Shown: piece after piece, positions 1-13,566 of the stretch | Layout of the letters: each line of letters starts with the position of its first letter | Position numbering within the stretch: the stretch's first letter is position 1 | NCBI RefSeq assembly: GCF_900496995.4 | Contig: NC_044007.1 | Span: 310,001-374,000 of the forward strand | Direction: 5' to 3' | Length of the DNA: 64,000 nucleotides | DNA from: Aquila chrysaetos chrysaetos | Lineage: Eukaryota; Chordata; Aves; Accipitriformes; Accipitridae | The notes under the pieces: generated by a model | The model's input: the letters and a program-made list of their open reading frames with translations, nothing else | Told to the model about the DNA's origin: nothing | Database searches by the model: none | Made by a program: the position numbers and the translations under genes

Positions 1-3000
1 TCACACTCATGATGGACAGGGCAAATTAGAAGGTCTAGACAAACCAAAGCCATAAAGAGGAGACTGGGGGCAATTCCCCATGCCCCAGGGTCTGTGTGAT
101 GAGTTCCCATCCCCAGAGGTGACAGAGCTGCGTCCCAGGACCCACCCCGTGGCGAGCAGCTCTACAGACTGATGCCACAGCCGTGGCAGCCCCATCCCAA
201 CGTTGGGTCTCTGCCGATCCTGCTGGAGGGCAGCACCAGATCGCTGGTCCCCAGGCCAGCCAGGACCAACAGGGTCCCGGCTCCAGCCCGGGTAAAACCT
301 GCTTAAAAGGTACCTGGTTCTGATAGGGGCTCAACAGCACAGAGACACCCCCGCCCCAGGACCAGGGGGTCCTGCCTCCCAGCAGCAGTGCCTGCTGCAT
401 CCCAAAAGGCCCTCTGCGCCAGGCTCTGCGCGGTTGCTGCTCTCACTCTCCCCTTACAAAAGCATCACTGCATGGGAGCAGGCCTGCAGCCCCCGACCTG
501 CCCCTCGCCTCCTCCAGCGGACCCGGGGGGAAGCCTGGGGCCGGGGCTGGGACCGCGGCCGTCCCCCGCTTCAGCCCTGGCAGCTTGGGCAGAGGCAGCG
601 CTGCCTGCTCCCGTCTGCCATGCGGCAGGAGCAGCAAGGAGCTGCCGACAGCCAGATGAAAAGGGGGATTGTTCTGCTGCTTCCAGGGGCAGGTACGCAG
701 CATCCCACCGCCGGGGCTCGGACCGCTGCAGCACGGGGCAGCTGTGGGCACAGGCGCAGGCACGCAGCACCCCCGGCTCATTAGCAAGGGACAGACGGGC
801 AGCTCGTGGCCCAGTTCCTGCTGCGGACACACAAAGCACCTCTGTTACTTGTTCTCTCCGCTTACAGGCTCCACGTGCTTCGCACAAAGCCCAGCACGGA
901 CAGCCAGCGATGCGGCCAGCTGGCCTCGCTGACCACAGCTTTCCCAGCAAGTCCCAGCAGCCTCCCCGGGGGTCCCGGTGCAAACACAGCCAGCACAGGA
1001 GTGCCCAGCAAGGGCACTGCTGGGGGACCCGCGGCCGGGGGGTGGTGGGGAGACAGCTCAGCCCTTACCCGGCTTCCCCCACAGCGGGGCTGTCACGCCA
1101 GCCACTGTGAACCCCAAGCCGTGGTCCTTCTGGAGAGGCCGATGCTACTGGTGGAAAGCAAGGGTGGGCTGCCACAGGAGGGACTGCCTGGCCAAGGGGG
1201 ATCAAAGAGCCTCAGCAGGAGCTCTCGGCACCCAGCGCCAGGATGGGCAGGTTTCAGTGGAGGCTGTGCCAGGAGGGAGGGAGGGCGGCTGGGGGCAAGT
1301 GCTTACGCAGCACGAGGGTCTGCTGGTCACAGAGCACTCTGTGAAGCTGCCTCTCCGCCTCTCCCCAAAAATGCCACTGAAAAATCAGGTCATGGTCTTG
1401 AGAAAAATCCTGTCCTGAAACCAGTGAGTGGCCACAAGGCCAAGAACAAGGAGTCAAACGGAGAGCACAGACCTGAACAACCTTTTGGTTGCCACAAGGA
1501 CATGCAGGAGCAACAGAGCTCTGCATGGAGGTTACTGATGCCCAGCTTGAAGGCACAGCCAAGTCTGAAAACCTCAGGTGCCACGTCCTCATCTGCCTCG
1601 TTGCGGGGCCACAATGTGCCTGCGGGCAGATACTGAGCCTACAGCGAGACCCAACCTGCAAGGCCACTGCACCCCATGCCTCCCGTCCCCACACCTGGAT
1701 GAACTGGGTGGCTGCCAGCCCCCTCCCATCCCTGGGCAGGCAATGCCACCTCCCGCTTGCTCAGAGCTTGACATAAGAACAGCCAGGCTGAATCGGACCA
1801 GCCGCCTGTCTGAGACTGACCCACAGCAGAAGCCCAGGGTCGTCCCTCTGCCACAGCCTCCCAGCTCTCGACAACCTCCTCTCTGAGCCCAAAGTGGTGT
1901 CCTGGTGCTTAAGGCTCTGGACAGTGGATCTGTTGGTATCTGGGAGGCTCTGGTACGTGGCGAGGAACATCAGACTGGCCTACAGGGGAGGAAACATTCC
2001 CTGTTCCGTGCAGACGTGAACGTGCTCAGTCTTGTGCTGAAGGACAATAAAACTGATACTGAACAGCTGCCTTGCGCATCGAGCTCTGAGACTGCATAAG
2101 TAAATAAATGCTGCATTATAATCACAGAGGTGACTGGGGACAAAAAGAACCGGCCACAGGTCACCTTGATTATCTCACGCCATGCCTCTCAGGGGTTCCC
2201 GGCAGCTCCGGGTGCTGCTAATGGTGGACACCACGTGGAACAGGCAAAACTCCAGAGCCGGACTGGGCAAATTCCCTGCTCAGGCTGCTTCCAGAAAGCC
2301 TTTGGCAGAGGCTGAGGCCAGCCTGGAGAGATCGCTGGGGACAAGTAAGTGAAGGTTTACAAAAGATCAGATTGCATTTTACAATAAATCACTCCCTTTT
2401 GAGCTTTTCACGTCAACAAGGACTGAAAGAGTCCACAGAAAAAGGCTTAGGGATACAGTTCTGGGGCCTTGGGAGGGCAGCTGTTAAACAAGGTAGGCAT
2501 GGGGCTGGAGAGCAATGGACAGGCATTTCTGCTGCCACTGGCATTTAGACCAGATTTGGAGAAGCAAATAAGGACAAGGTGGGTTGTTACCTTTCTCGAG
2601 TCACTCTAGGAGATTGGGGAAAAGGCAGGGCCACGGCGCCTGAAGGAGAGGGCACTGTGCCAGTCCTCTGCTTCTCCCCAGACACTGCACTCACATCCTC
2701 AGGACAAGCACTTTCGGGCCCCATCTCTCGGCAGGGACATCCTGCTGCCCTCCGTTGCACCCCAGAGCACCCCTCCACGCCATCTGGACCAGCACACCCC
2801 TGCTGCCTGTGGGACACTGAAGACAGAGCAGTCCCAGAGGCCTCCTCCCATGGTGGCCCCGCTCCCAGGACCTCGCCACAGGAGCAGGATCAGGTCAGAC
2901 AGCTTCTGGGCAAGGGAAGCGGTCCAGCCCCCAGCACAGCCGTGGGGACTGACCACCGGACCCAGGCACTCGCCCGTGCCTGAGCAGCCGTCCTGCATCC

Positions 3001-5734
3001 TCATCCCCTGGCACAGATGTGTTTCTCCTGCACCCGCTCTCCCCTCTGCCATCCTGCCTGTCACAGGCAGGAGAAGCACCCAGTGGGGCTCCAACCCAAC
3101 GGGCAGCCCCTCTGCAAGGGAGGCCGGTTCCTGCCTGCAGGTACTTTACCCAAATAATTTCCAAAGTTTGGCGTTAAGTTTACCGCTTTGTCTCCAAGGC
3201 AGCCCAACAGCCAAAGCCTCAGCCCTCAGCCCCGATTAATGCCGAGCAGTGGCAGGGTCACGTTACCAGCCCTGGCCCCCTGGGACCGTTTGCCACTGCA
3301 GAACACACACAGATCCTGCCTGGAAAACCTGGGTTTGGATCGGGCGCCTTATTGTGCAGGGGAAGGATAATCTGGAGGTCGCTCAGAAAGGAGGCAAAGG
3401 CACTGAAAAAGCTCCCTTTGCCTGGCTTGGCAGGGGCTGCTGGGGAAAGGCAAGCCCAGGCTGTGCCATCGGCTGGGGCGAATGCCGGGAGGGAGGACGG
3501 CTGCCCGAGGCACTGTGGGAGAGATGTGCTGGAGGGCCAGAGCAAAGGGGCAGGCAGCAGGCAGGCTGGGAAGGGGGTGCCAGGCAGGAGGCTGCAGGGG
3601 CGAGCAGTGGGACGGCGACCCTCACCCCCCCATTCCTGCAGGGTCACTTTGCCCCCACAGGGCTGTCGGTGCCGGGGCAGGGGGTGAGATGCAAAGCAGC
3701 AGTGGGGAAGGGGAGGGAAACGGCATGTTTTCTTCTCACACCCTGAGCCTAGGCATCGCCATCACATAACCATCCTGAAAAAGACTACCAACAGAAACAC
3801 AGAGGGGCCATTAAAGAGGCCACCAGGAGACACCCAGCCAAGCTGGAGGATACACCACGAGGCTGACCCACAGCCCCTGTGCATCCTGAGGCTGGAAGGA
3901 AGAGGACCAAACCTCTTCAGGGATTTTCTGGACTGCTGCTGAGCCAGAGACCAGGGGAAAGATGAAGTTTTGGGAACCAAAGGCCCATGAACGGGCACGA
4001 GAGCAAGGCAGCTGCCTGCACTCTGTACGCTTGCCCTGTCCATACCAGAGCCGAGACAAGTTCGCTTGCTGAGCTTCTGCCCGGCTCCCGCCTGCCTGCA
4101 GCACACAGCCCATGCGGGACGGAGCCCTTCCCCACCCACCGCAGGCTGGCAGCAGCCCGGCGAGCACCCGTGGTCCCACCGCCTGCCCGTGGGCTGCAGA
4201 GTCGTCCCCGGTGCAGCGGCCACCCCTCCGGGTGCTGCGGACGGCCCTGGGGACAGAAGGCCAGGACGTAAGAAATGGCACCGTCTGGAGGACACAGGGC
4301 AAAGCCAAAGAGACACCCAAAGGGAGAGCCAAGCAAGAACGAGGAGCGGCTACCTGGATTACAGGGCCCTGGGCTCTCCAGGCTCACCGAGACCAGCCGT
4401 GCCATGCTGGCAAGAGCACCAGGATCCACCTGGTCATACAGTGACAGCAGACACGTGTTGATGCTACAGGTCACAACCCCCATGCACCTCTGTCAGGGGA
4501 GCAGTGCCAGTACTGCTCTGCCACAGAGCAGAAACCCCTGGTTGCTGGTAACGAGAGGAGGGCTAGCAGGACACGAAGAAGGTAGTGCTCATTGCACGCA
4601 CAGTTTACCTGACTCCTCATGACACCGCGACGTTATCCCTTTTGGCGCTGGGAACTGGCAGGATTTGCTAGGGCCACAAGGCTGAGTAGGGAACACAATG
4701 TGCCTGGAAGAGCACTTTTGCAGCGTAAATCCCAACCCGGCCCTCCGCTCCAGGATCTCATAAGCCTGGGCGACAGTAGAGGCTGTGTCTGGGCTTCTCA
4801 AGGGACTTCTGTTCAGGTTACAGTTAGTAAGGAGGTGCTGCCAAGGCATGGGGACGCACCTTAGGTGGCACAGACTGTCCTCTCAGAGCAGTGTGTGCAA
4901 GCAGCAGAGACGGAGGACTGTGTCTCTGCAGGGACTCCCTTTCCAGCCAGCTGCCTGAAGCTGGGCTCCCCTTGCCTTCTCCAAATGACGAGTTCCCTGG
5001 CTCTGACAGAGGCTGCACTCCTCTCTCCACCACCCCATGCTATGCAATGTGCAGGGCAGGGGTGACTGTTGGAACACAGAAATAATTTTTTAAAACGTGT
5101 AAAAGCAAAAAAAAAGAGCTGAGAGAGCTGAGGCCCCACTCTGACACCTGTGCTGCCTCCTTTAGCTTACCAAGGGACAGGGACAACAAACAGCAGTGGC
5201 AGGCAGAGCCTGTGTGATCACCGCTGTGGAGAGGAGCAGAAGCTGGAGCAGGTCCCACAGGAGCAGCGCTGTGCAGGCAGCGGGCACCCAGGGGGCAAGG
5301 GTGGCTCATCCACAGTCCTGCCATGCACGTGTGATTCTCTGAGTGAAGCGCCGATGCTCTCCTGAGCTGGGAGCACTCTGCCCAGGAGCCAAGACTCAGT
5401 GGCACGGCTCCGAGCTCTCTGCTTCCAGGGCCTGGTTTCAAGCAGGAGACCTGCCACTAATAGCCACTTTGTCCCCAGGGAGGAGGCTGGGACCAGCAGC
5501 AGCCCCGAGCAATTATGGAGCAATCTGCTCCTGAGCCTGGCTGGACTGCTAGCTGGATTTCACCTTGTGGCAGGTATGCCAAAGGCTGTGACAGAAGAGC
5601 TAGCTGGGTGACATCCACCCATACTGCTATCTGCAGCCCACAGCAGAACAACAGATCAAGCCTACAACGTCCTGTGACTCTGCAGGAGCAGGATGAGGGA
5701 TCTGCGGTGCCAGATAAACCTGTTCTCTCTGTGT

Positions 5735-5890
5735 GATCGTGTTACACAATTAGCAGGTGAAGGGAACAGATGAGATGGAAAATATTTTGATTCCAGTGAA
5801 GCATTTGATCCTACCTCTCACAAAAACATATTCTCAGCACTAATTCAGACCAGCGTGGATACAGGGCTAATACGCTACCAGCTGGAGAGC
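5735..5890 (+). mobile_element. Degraded CR1 LINE fragment
   Basis: The text around 'gaagcatttgatcctacctc' followed by a cacaaaaacatattctcagc-like stretch resembles the CR1 reverse-transcriptase segment in which a 'kAFDtVsH' motif is encoded. It is short and highly diverged, with no 3' end visible. An alternative is chance similarity. Confidence 0.4.
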
Positions 5891-8800
5891 TCTAGCCGAG
5901 CAGGGATGGTGGCGTGCCACTTACAGAGCTGGGAGGCAATGGTACGGGTGAGGGTGAGCTCTGCTGTGGTTTAATGTCAGTGCAATCATGGAGAGAAGTG
6001 AGGCAGGTGCAGGTGAACGGCACTCATCCTGGACAACGCTGGAGGAGCGGTGAACCTCAAAGAGGAGAGAAGGAGCAGAGCTATGGGCAGAAAGCAGAAG
6101 TGGTACTCAGCCAATCAACCAGTGAAAATAACCAGGTGCTCCGCTGCACTGCAGGCAGAGGAGACGGAGGGAGGGAAACAGATTCGTGGCCAACACAGCA
6201 GGATGTGCAGTGGCAGAGCTCTCCCATCCTGGGGCATGAGGGGCACCCACTTCATCCAGCCCGTCTCCATGAACTCTCCCTATCCATCCCCAGGAGATCC
6301 CCTGCCTGTGAGCAACAGCAGGGAAGTCATTGTTTAATACCTGTAGCCAGGGAGAGGAAGCCTCTCCCAGCAGGACCTGGAGCAGGCCTCCTCAGAAACG
6401 CAGTCACCGGCCAGCCTGTCCCCTCTGCCTGTGGGAGGGAGGGCTGGAAGTCTTTCCATTCTCTCCACACCCCTGGCTGCCCTTCCCTCTTGCCCAGCAG
6501 CTGCTGGAGCAAACACTATGATCCCTGTTCTCCTTCCACTGCCGAGAAAAAGGGACAGAAGAGTATTTTTCCACTGCCCAGATAAGAGCCAGGAGAGATC
6601 CTGCGTGCTGAAGGCAAGACGAGTGTTGTTATTTCCTGGGCAGAAGACGTACCATTGCACACACGCCTGGCCCGCGGATGGACGGGGCTGCTCAGGAACC
6701 GGCATGGCAGGACACCGGACCGCAGGGAGCTGTTTGCTTTACCCCCAGGACACTGCACGCCCCTGGGTCAGCGAGTCTGTGGTCAGCCAAAGCTGAGCAC
6801 TGCCCAGCCCAGGCAGCTTTGCTCCCTGGCTAAACCGCACCTTGGAAATTCACTGGCAGCGTCGCCGAAACTGGGGACACGCAGCCAGCAGCCCAGCAGG
6901 TTTGCAGCGGGGGTTAGAGAAGGCTCTGCAGAATACAGTAGGAAAGGGAAAGAATCCCCACCACCAGCCTAAACCTGGGCACCAGGCAGGCGAGCAGAGC
7001 CCGGATGGGTTGGGGTGGGAGGTGGGAGCAGGAGGTGCCCAAGGACAGGCTGGGTGTGCAGTACCCCATCCCACTGCTGCAGGCCTCCAGTACCCACCAG
7101 TCTGAACTGGAGACAAATGCCCAGGGACGGTCGGGCTTTGCAGCGCTCATCCAGAAAGCAATGGGCTGCATTGGCTGGTCATCCAAGCCCAGCTGGAAAA
7201 CAACAAACAGCAAGCAACCCTTTTTGAGTCAGTCGGGAGACCAGTGACCAGTACGAATTAGCCCACTTAACGGGAATTTGGTGTGATTTACCCTGTTGAC
7301 TGCACTGGGAGGGGGATTTGCCCTCCTGCTGCGTTGGCACAGAGCGAACCCAAGCTTAACAGCTAAGCTGTCAGCAGTGCAGTTTCAATGAAAGCTAACA
7401 AAAACACCTTGCTGACCAGTATCTGATTGCTACGGGGGAATGCTAAAACACTGCCTTTCATGTGTTTACTGTCAAATGCTAACTTGTCAAATGGAAGAGC
7501 CAACCAATGAGCATTTGATCATCCTTTAATCTATTTTGTAACATGACCATGGGACACCTCCCAGAAGTAAAATATAAAAGCCTCTGGGACTGTGTGTGTT
7601 CTCTGGTTACATCAGAGAGAAAGGAGAAAGGAGACAAGGGACATAAAAGGTGTACAAGCCTGCAAGACTCACATACAATGTCTGGCCACTGTGAACAAAA
7701 ATACCTGCATGGGAAAACCAATGAAAGGACAAAAAAAGCTTGGTAAGAACAGGAAAGGGAACAAAACATGGAGAATGCCGGTAATTGTAATACTTCTCTT
7801 TCGTGTCTAGTTTGGAGGGAGCACAGGAGGAACATCCTGGGAACTGCTGGGCTGCATCTGTTCGGGACATGGTGGAGAAGCTAGAGCAGACAGGTGGTGC
7901 CTTAGAAGCACACCAAGCAGCCCAGGAGCAATAAGCTGCAAACAGAAAGGCATTCTTGTGGAGACTATGAATGGAAATAAAAGAGCATGTTACTGCATGA
8001 AAAAGGACAAGTTTCTGCACTAACCTTTACCACTTGGCTGACGTCACCTCCCTCCCAGCAGTGAGAACAAGGCAGAGGATTGTTATGACCGGGTAAGATC
8101 ATGAAGGATTAAAGGATCCTTGAAACGGAGAAAGTAGCTCAGGGAAAGCAGATTTGAAGCAAAAGGCAAAACAGTCCCCGCACATCACCCACACAAACGA
8201 GAAGGGTAACGAGGAGGACACTAAATCTAGCATGCAAAGTCTTGTTTGTTGCCAGACCCACAGAATACGTGCTGAGAATAGGACTTCACTGTCTGCTTCC
8301 AGCAAAGTTTATCTATCTGTGAGTTATGCTACCTTAGTTCAAACAACTTCATCTTGCTTTCACAAATATCCTCAATCAAAACCACCTGGGGTGCCCCCTC
8401 CTATTTGGAGCACAGAGCAAAGCCTTATGATATTCACCTGTCTGATCAGCTGAGGTCAGCAGGTTCACAAGTAAACTCGTCCTGGAAAGTTAAACAACAG
8501 CAAACAAAAGCCGTAAAACCAGTAAGGGGTAGAAAAAAATAGATGGCACAAAAATAAAGAGCTACGTCCTTCAGCTGATCCCCTCTGCTCTGGAAAAGCA
8601 CAACAAAACTCAACTTCGAGTCCCAGTCTCCTGGGAGGGCTGGCAACAAAGCAGCTTTTAAAAATAACTCTGGTGGCAAATATTAAATAGTTGGATGCTT
8701 TCCAAATAATCTATCACAGAACCGGTTATCCTCACTACAAACTGCAAACATAATTAATATGTTAAAAAAGGGAAGCCGCTTGCACCTCATTATTTTTTCG

Positions 8801-11800
8801 GTATTTTGTTCTCATTTTCTGATCTGTGGGAACCTACAGCAACACTTCAAAATCTCCCCCTCTTGCAGAGTTTTTTAATATCACTTTATTTTCTTTAAAT
8901 TCCGCTTCAGCATTTCTTCGCTTTCTTTCTATTAACTGTTTCCCTTTTTCCTTTCTTTCATCTTGCTGGTTTTAGAACTTAAAGCTCATAGTTCAAGGAA
9001 TCACTACACATTCAGTTCTTAACCCTTTTACTAAACAAGGCAACCAAAAGGAGAGCAATGGACTATTTCAAGTGAAAATGCAACCAGCCCTGTCCTAGCC
9101 ATCAGCAGCTATGCTGGAGCTGCCAGCACTGCGAAGCAGAACGCCGTGTCAGAAGCAATGGCAGAGTTACAAGCAGAGAAGCAACTCTAAAATTTGGTCC
9201 CGTGAACCACAGCTGAGCTTTGCCACAGCAAATGTACTCTCATCCGAAGAGAAAAGGCCCTGAGGAAGACCAAAGGCAACCCAGAGCACGCTCGGTCCAG
9301 GACATTCCTGCAGGGAGCACAACAGGCAGAACCGACAGGTGGGGATACCCAGAGATGGATGGGAGAGATGCTGGAGAGGTTGTTGAAATAGTGGCCCGAA
9401 CCCACTCTATGTTACAGATTAATGTGGTGGTACCAGCACTCGTGAACAGCAGAGTCAACAAATACCAGCTGGACATAACAGTCCCCTTTCCAAATGGATA
9501 AAGGATTTGCAAAAGCAAAGCAACATGGGTAGAAACAGTTTGATCATAGTAACAAGGTGCTAGGGTTCATTCAGGAAGCTGTATTCAGACAAGGAAAGTT
9601 GCAAAACTCTTAACATAAGCAGTAAACCAAGTTTCTTCTTCCTTACTACTCTTACTCCACAGGGTGGGTGGAAAAAGTAAATGAAGTCATCATACCAACG
9701 CTGAAAAAAAATGCATCTTCCTACATGGAAAAGTCTACAACAGCAGCATTCCTTTGCTGCACTTTCACACTAATAGGAGGGAGAGAAATGAAAGAGGCTT
9801 CTTAACACGGGTTGTGCTGACACTGAACATGAAGTCACCGAAGGATTCACATGACTGTTTCTCCACATACGTTGCAGAGATACTGTAAGTGCTTTTATTT
9901 CCTGAACTGCGGGTGGAAATCTGTGACTTCATATCCATCATGAATATATGCATCATAAATAGGCAAAGGAAGTTGTGAAGGGAAACGTTTTCTTCTTTGG
10001 TGGGCATGGACAGACCCAGCACAGAATTAAGATCATGGCTACATTTTAGCTGTTGCATCTGTACCTGAACCGTGGTGCAAGGATGCACAGTGGGGTCGTG
10101 AGCTTCTGCTCTGCATTCTCCCGGTGGAGTACAGCTACAACAGCCACATGTAAAAACAAAGGTTTAATCCTTGTGTACATGTAATTAATACATACACATT
10201 ACCAATTTATCGTAACTGCTTCTCAGCCTATACTACTGAGCATCACAGTTTAAGCGTTAAAACACCATATGGGGTGCTTGCCTCTGCCCACTTCAGCTCT
10301 CCAGGCTCCAGACACTGCTCCAAGCCAGGTGCCTGGGCTCCCTGCCTGCCGCAGAGACGGCAGGTCACAGGCAGCTCTCCCACCTCTCTGGACCCATTCT
10401 CAAAACAGCGAGACCTTAGTTCAAGCACAGCAGTGTGGATCCCACACAAGACTCGACTGTTCCGGCAAAAGCAAATTAAGAAGAATAAATAATTACAATG
10501 AATCAACAGGATAGTGAGGGAAAATCCATATTGGTAAAAATACTTGAAGTGCTTATGGCAATCACAATGTATGTTAAACAGAATGGCTGTTCATCGATGT
10601 TAGAAGATACCACGTCGACAGCTTACAGACAGCAAACTTTTTTCTTCCTGGTACGTAACTAAACATCTATGAATTTGCAATAAACTAGTCTCTTACACAA
10701 AACTTCCTTCACTTTGCAATTTAGGCAGTGCTACCACTTCCCTGTTCTAGTTCACATGCATTTTGTCATGGCAGCTTTACAGATCCTGGATCCTGAAACC
10801 TGCACTTGTTTAACAGGCCGCTCTCCTTTGGGTCCATCACCCGAACGGTCACTTGCCGAGGGGCATGCAGCCCTGCCTCGGCACAGCAACACGGGCCTGG
10901 TGAGCAGCCCGCAGGCTTCTTGTGTTGCCAATGATGCGCTTGCAGCGCTGTAACTCATCGCTGTGATGTGCGACCGTATCGCAAACCACCAAGACTCAGG
11001 AGCCTTCCTGCCACTGCCTGCTGTCCTGCAACACTCTGGAAGGGCCAATCCACCCTCCCTACCTCTCTGGCAAGAAAAACTCCCTGCAGATGGATAGCAT
11101 GGCACAGCGACTAACTACCAAAACGTATGCATGGAATTGTCACTGACAGGGCTGCGCTCCACATTTCCACTTCTCCCATGCACTGCACCGGGGGACAAAC
11201 CTCCAGGGGCCAGTTCCAGCCACTGCAACACTGCTCCAGAAAGCTCCCTCGTCAAAATTAAATGTTAAAATACACATCATTAAATGTCACCATTAGGTCA
11301 AAATAGATGGAGATTGTTCAAATGAGAAATGACCTCCAAGTCATTTCTTTGCCAAGGACAGCTAGGGGTTTCAGGCTGTTTTGGTGGGTCACAGATTAAC
11401 ACACATCATCCAAGAAATGCGTGAAAAAACATAATGCAACTACAGGTCAGATGCAATTAAATTACAGGGCCTTATCCAGTACCTACACCAAATATTTCCA
11501 CCCTGATGCTTGTTTCCAACACACAGTGGAGGTCATTTTAAGTCTGTAGGTCTAATTACAGGAGCATCAGGGTATCCTCAGCCAAAAAACTGGTTTCCAC
11601 ACAGCTTTCCTCACCTCTTCAGCTGTCCTGCAGAGCCACCCTGGCAGAGGGACCACGGGAGAGGCAGGGGTCCATCTGTCAGCTGTGCCTGTACTGTTAC
11701 CCCACACCTCACCTGCAGCACGGAGGGTGCACTGCAATGCCTGCACAAGCAGCTGAAGCTCGGTCAGGTGCAGGGCACAGACAGAGGGACGGCTGATGAT

Positions 11801-12992
11801 GGGCGCCAGGAAAGCCCGTCCCAAAAAAGATAGAGGAAACCACACAAGACAAAGATACAGCTGGCTCTGACACCTTGGATGTGCCACCTTGATATTTTGA
11901 GAGCACCAAGGATGAGCAGGGGAAGGAGCCACGGGATTCCGAATGTGGTGTTGGGTCCTAGCACTCACCACGTGGCATGCACACCGCTGCATGCACACCA
12001 TGGGACAAGGCTTAGGCACCAGCCAGGCGGCATGTACACCCTGATGCAAGGCCCTGATGTAGAGGAGATGTGTGGCAGAGGTGGTAAGGTAGTAGGAACA
12101 GATACTGAAGGATGATGTGTGGGTGTGGAAGGACCAGAAAGCAGAGAGAGGGACACAAGAAAGGCAGGTGCTGATGGCACTGACATTAGCAGGTTATTAA
12201 GATCTCAGCAAAGCCCAGACAGGGAAAACAGCCTAAAACATGGGCAGCATATAGCCAGACTAGAGCACTATGGACTACAGACAGGTCATTAACAGGTTAT
12301 GGTGGGAAGATAAAGAACAGGATTGGCCTCGGATGGGCCCTTTTACCCTCCAGGAGCTGACTGCCTGTGATGGCTGTCTCTCAGTGCTGTCCCACCCCTG
12401 CGTGGGGTCAGGATTCACCCACTGACTTTGGTCCCTGTTCCTGGCTGCCCTGACAGAGGCAGGGAGACTCAGGCTCCACTTTCAGGGGAGATGGTCATTA
12501 CACTGATATGGGGGACACGTCTGGAAGAAAGAGGGCAGGGGGTGACGATGGTAACACTGCAAAACCGTGACGGATGCGTCGCAGGAGGGCTGTGCTGAGC
12601 CCCTGGCCTGGCAAGATAAGCTGAAATGGTCCCAACCCCCGGTCTGGAGAGGAGGAACTGGGTTCTCCAGCCCGGGAGGCAGGGGTGCAGGGGCCAGCCG
12701 CCCGTCACGATTTACCCGGCAAGTCCTCATTCCCGCAGGAGCTGCCCGGCCGGCGACCCGTGGTTACCGGCCTGCCACCCGCACCGCTGCCACCAGGCAC
12801 GGCTCAAAGACCGAGCCCAGCAAAAACCCTCCAGGACCGGGCTCCGGCAGCGCCCGGTCTCCCTCCCACAGGGCCCGCGGGCCGGCTGCGAGCGGGCGGC
12901 CCCCCCCACGGCTGGTCCCTCGGGCATCGGTGCCCTCCGCTACGGGATGCACGCCCGGGACTGTCCCGCTCCCTCGGGGCACGGCCCGGCTC

Positions 12993-13055
12993 CCCGCACC
13001 GGGGCACGGCGAGCCCGGTTCCCCGCACCGGGGCACCCCGCACCGGGGCACCCCG
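12993..13055. repeat. Short GC-rich tandem repeat (caccggggcacccc unit)
   Basis: The motif ccgcaccggggca recurs three to four times at about 15-base spacing within the CpG island, in NRBP2 intron 1. No function is implied. Confidence 0.6.
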
Positions 13056-13200
13056 CGTCTCCGGCCGCCCCCCGGGCGGCTCGCTCCCCACCCCGGAGCA
13101 GCTCTCCGCATCGCCCTCCGGCCGCGGCCATCGCCCTTAACCTGGGCAACTGCGGGGAGCCGACCGGATCTCGGCCGGGCTGCCCGTGCCCGGGGTATGC

Positions 13201-13256
13201 GGCCGCCCCGGCCCCGGCCCCGGTCCCAGCCCCAGCCCCAGCCCCAGCCCCTGCCC
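13201..13256. repeat. Hexamer repeat (ccccgg / ccccag)n
   Basis: A run of ggcccc units passes into a run of agcccc units. On the minus strand this is a G4C-like G-rich tract in NRBP2 intron 1, about 200 bases after the donor site, with clear G-quadruplex potential. Confidence 0.8.
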
Positions 13257-13368
13257 GGGCCGGCGGGACCACGGTCTGGCCGCGCCGCCGGCCCCCGAGC
13301 GGGCTCCCGCGGGCGCGGGGCAGCGCTCGGTGCCCCGCACAGCCCGGGGCCCCGCAGGGCCCGGCCGT

Positions 13369-13422
13369 GGCGGCGGCAGCAGCGGCGGCGGCAGCGGCGG
13401 CGGCGGCGGCGGCGGCAGCAGC
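13369..13422. repeat. GGC/GCA trinucleotide repeat next to NRBP2 donor
   Basis: A cggcgg/cagcag trinucleotide run lies 28-80 bases inside intron 1 (minus sense GCC/GCT). Read through from exon 1 it would encode a polyalanine tract, but the splice donor at 13,449 precedes it, so it should be intronic and could be unstable in length. Confidence 0.85.
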
Positions 13423-13449
13423 ATCCGTCCCGCAGCGCCCCGCGCCCAC

Positions 13450-13566
13450 CTGCTCACGGCGCTTCTGCCAGCGCCCGCAGGGGCTCTCCTCCAGGATCTC
13501 GCTCTCCTCCTCGCTCTCCTCCTCCTTCTCCTGCGCCAGCCGCGCGTCCGGCTCCGGTACCGCCAT
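13450..13566 (-). CDS. NRBP2: Nuclear receptor binding protein 2, coding exon 1 (partial gene)
   Basis: The 39 codons start at an ATG (13,564-13,566) and end in ...WQKRREQ at a perfect donor, CAG|GTGGGC. The acidic stretch EEESEEESEILEESPCGRWQ is the hallmark N-terminus of the NRBP family, which are pseudokinases with a WNK-like kinase fold lacking catalytic residues and which act as adaptors. The start MAVPEPDARLAQEK resembles NRBP2 and not NRBP1, whose N-terminus is longer. Position immediately upstream of EPPK1 on the same strand matches human NRBP2 - EPPK1 synteny, which supports the assignment. Only this exon is seen; the kinase-like domain should lie left of the window after an intron of at least 13 kb. 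The exon sits in a CpG island. Confidence 0.9.

Larger units (their letters stand above)
1..13449. other. Non-coding stretch, probably NRBP2 intron 1 or 3' flank
   Basis: No stretch here carries recognisable protein homology. I looked on the minus strand for the conserved pseudokinase exons of NRBP2 (for example motifs such as HNGLIKIGSV or WKRWCTQILSALS) and did not find them, so they should lie left of position 1. Open frames in this interval are short, overlap in several frames and lack domain signatures. The left 7 kb is GC-rich and the 7.2-11.5 kb part is AT-richer, with a T-rich stretch near 8.78-8.96 kb. The only mobile-element trace I can support is a weak CR1 remnant near 5.74-5.89 kb. 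Calling it an intron is inference from the splice donor at 13,449. Confidence 0.5.
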
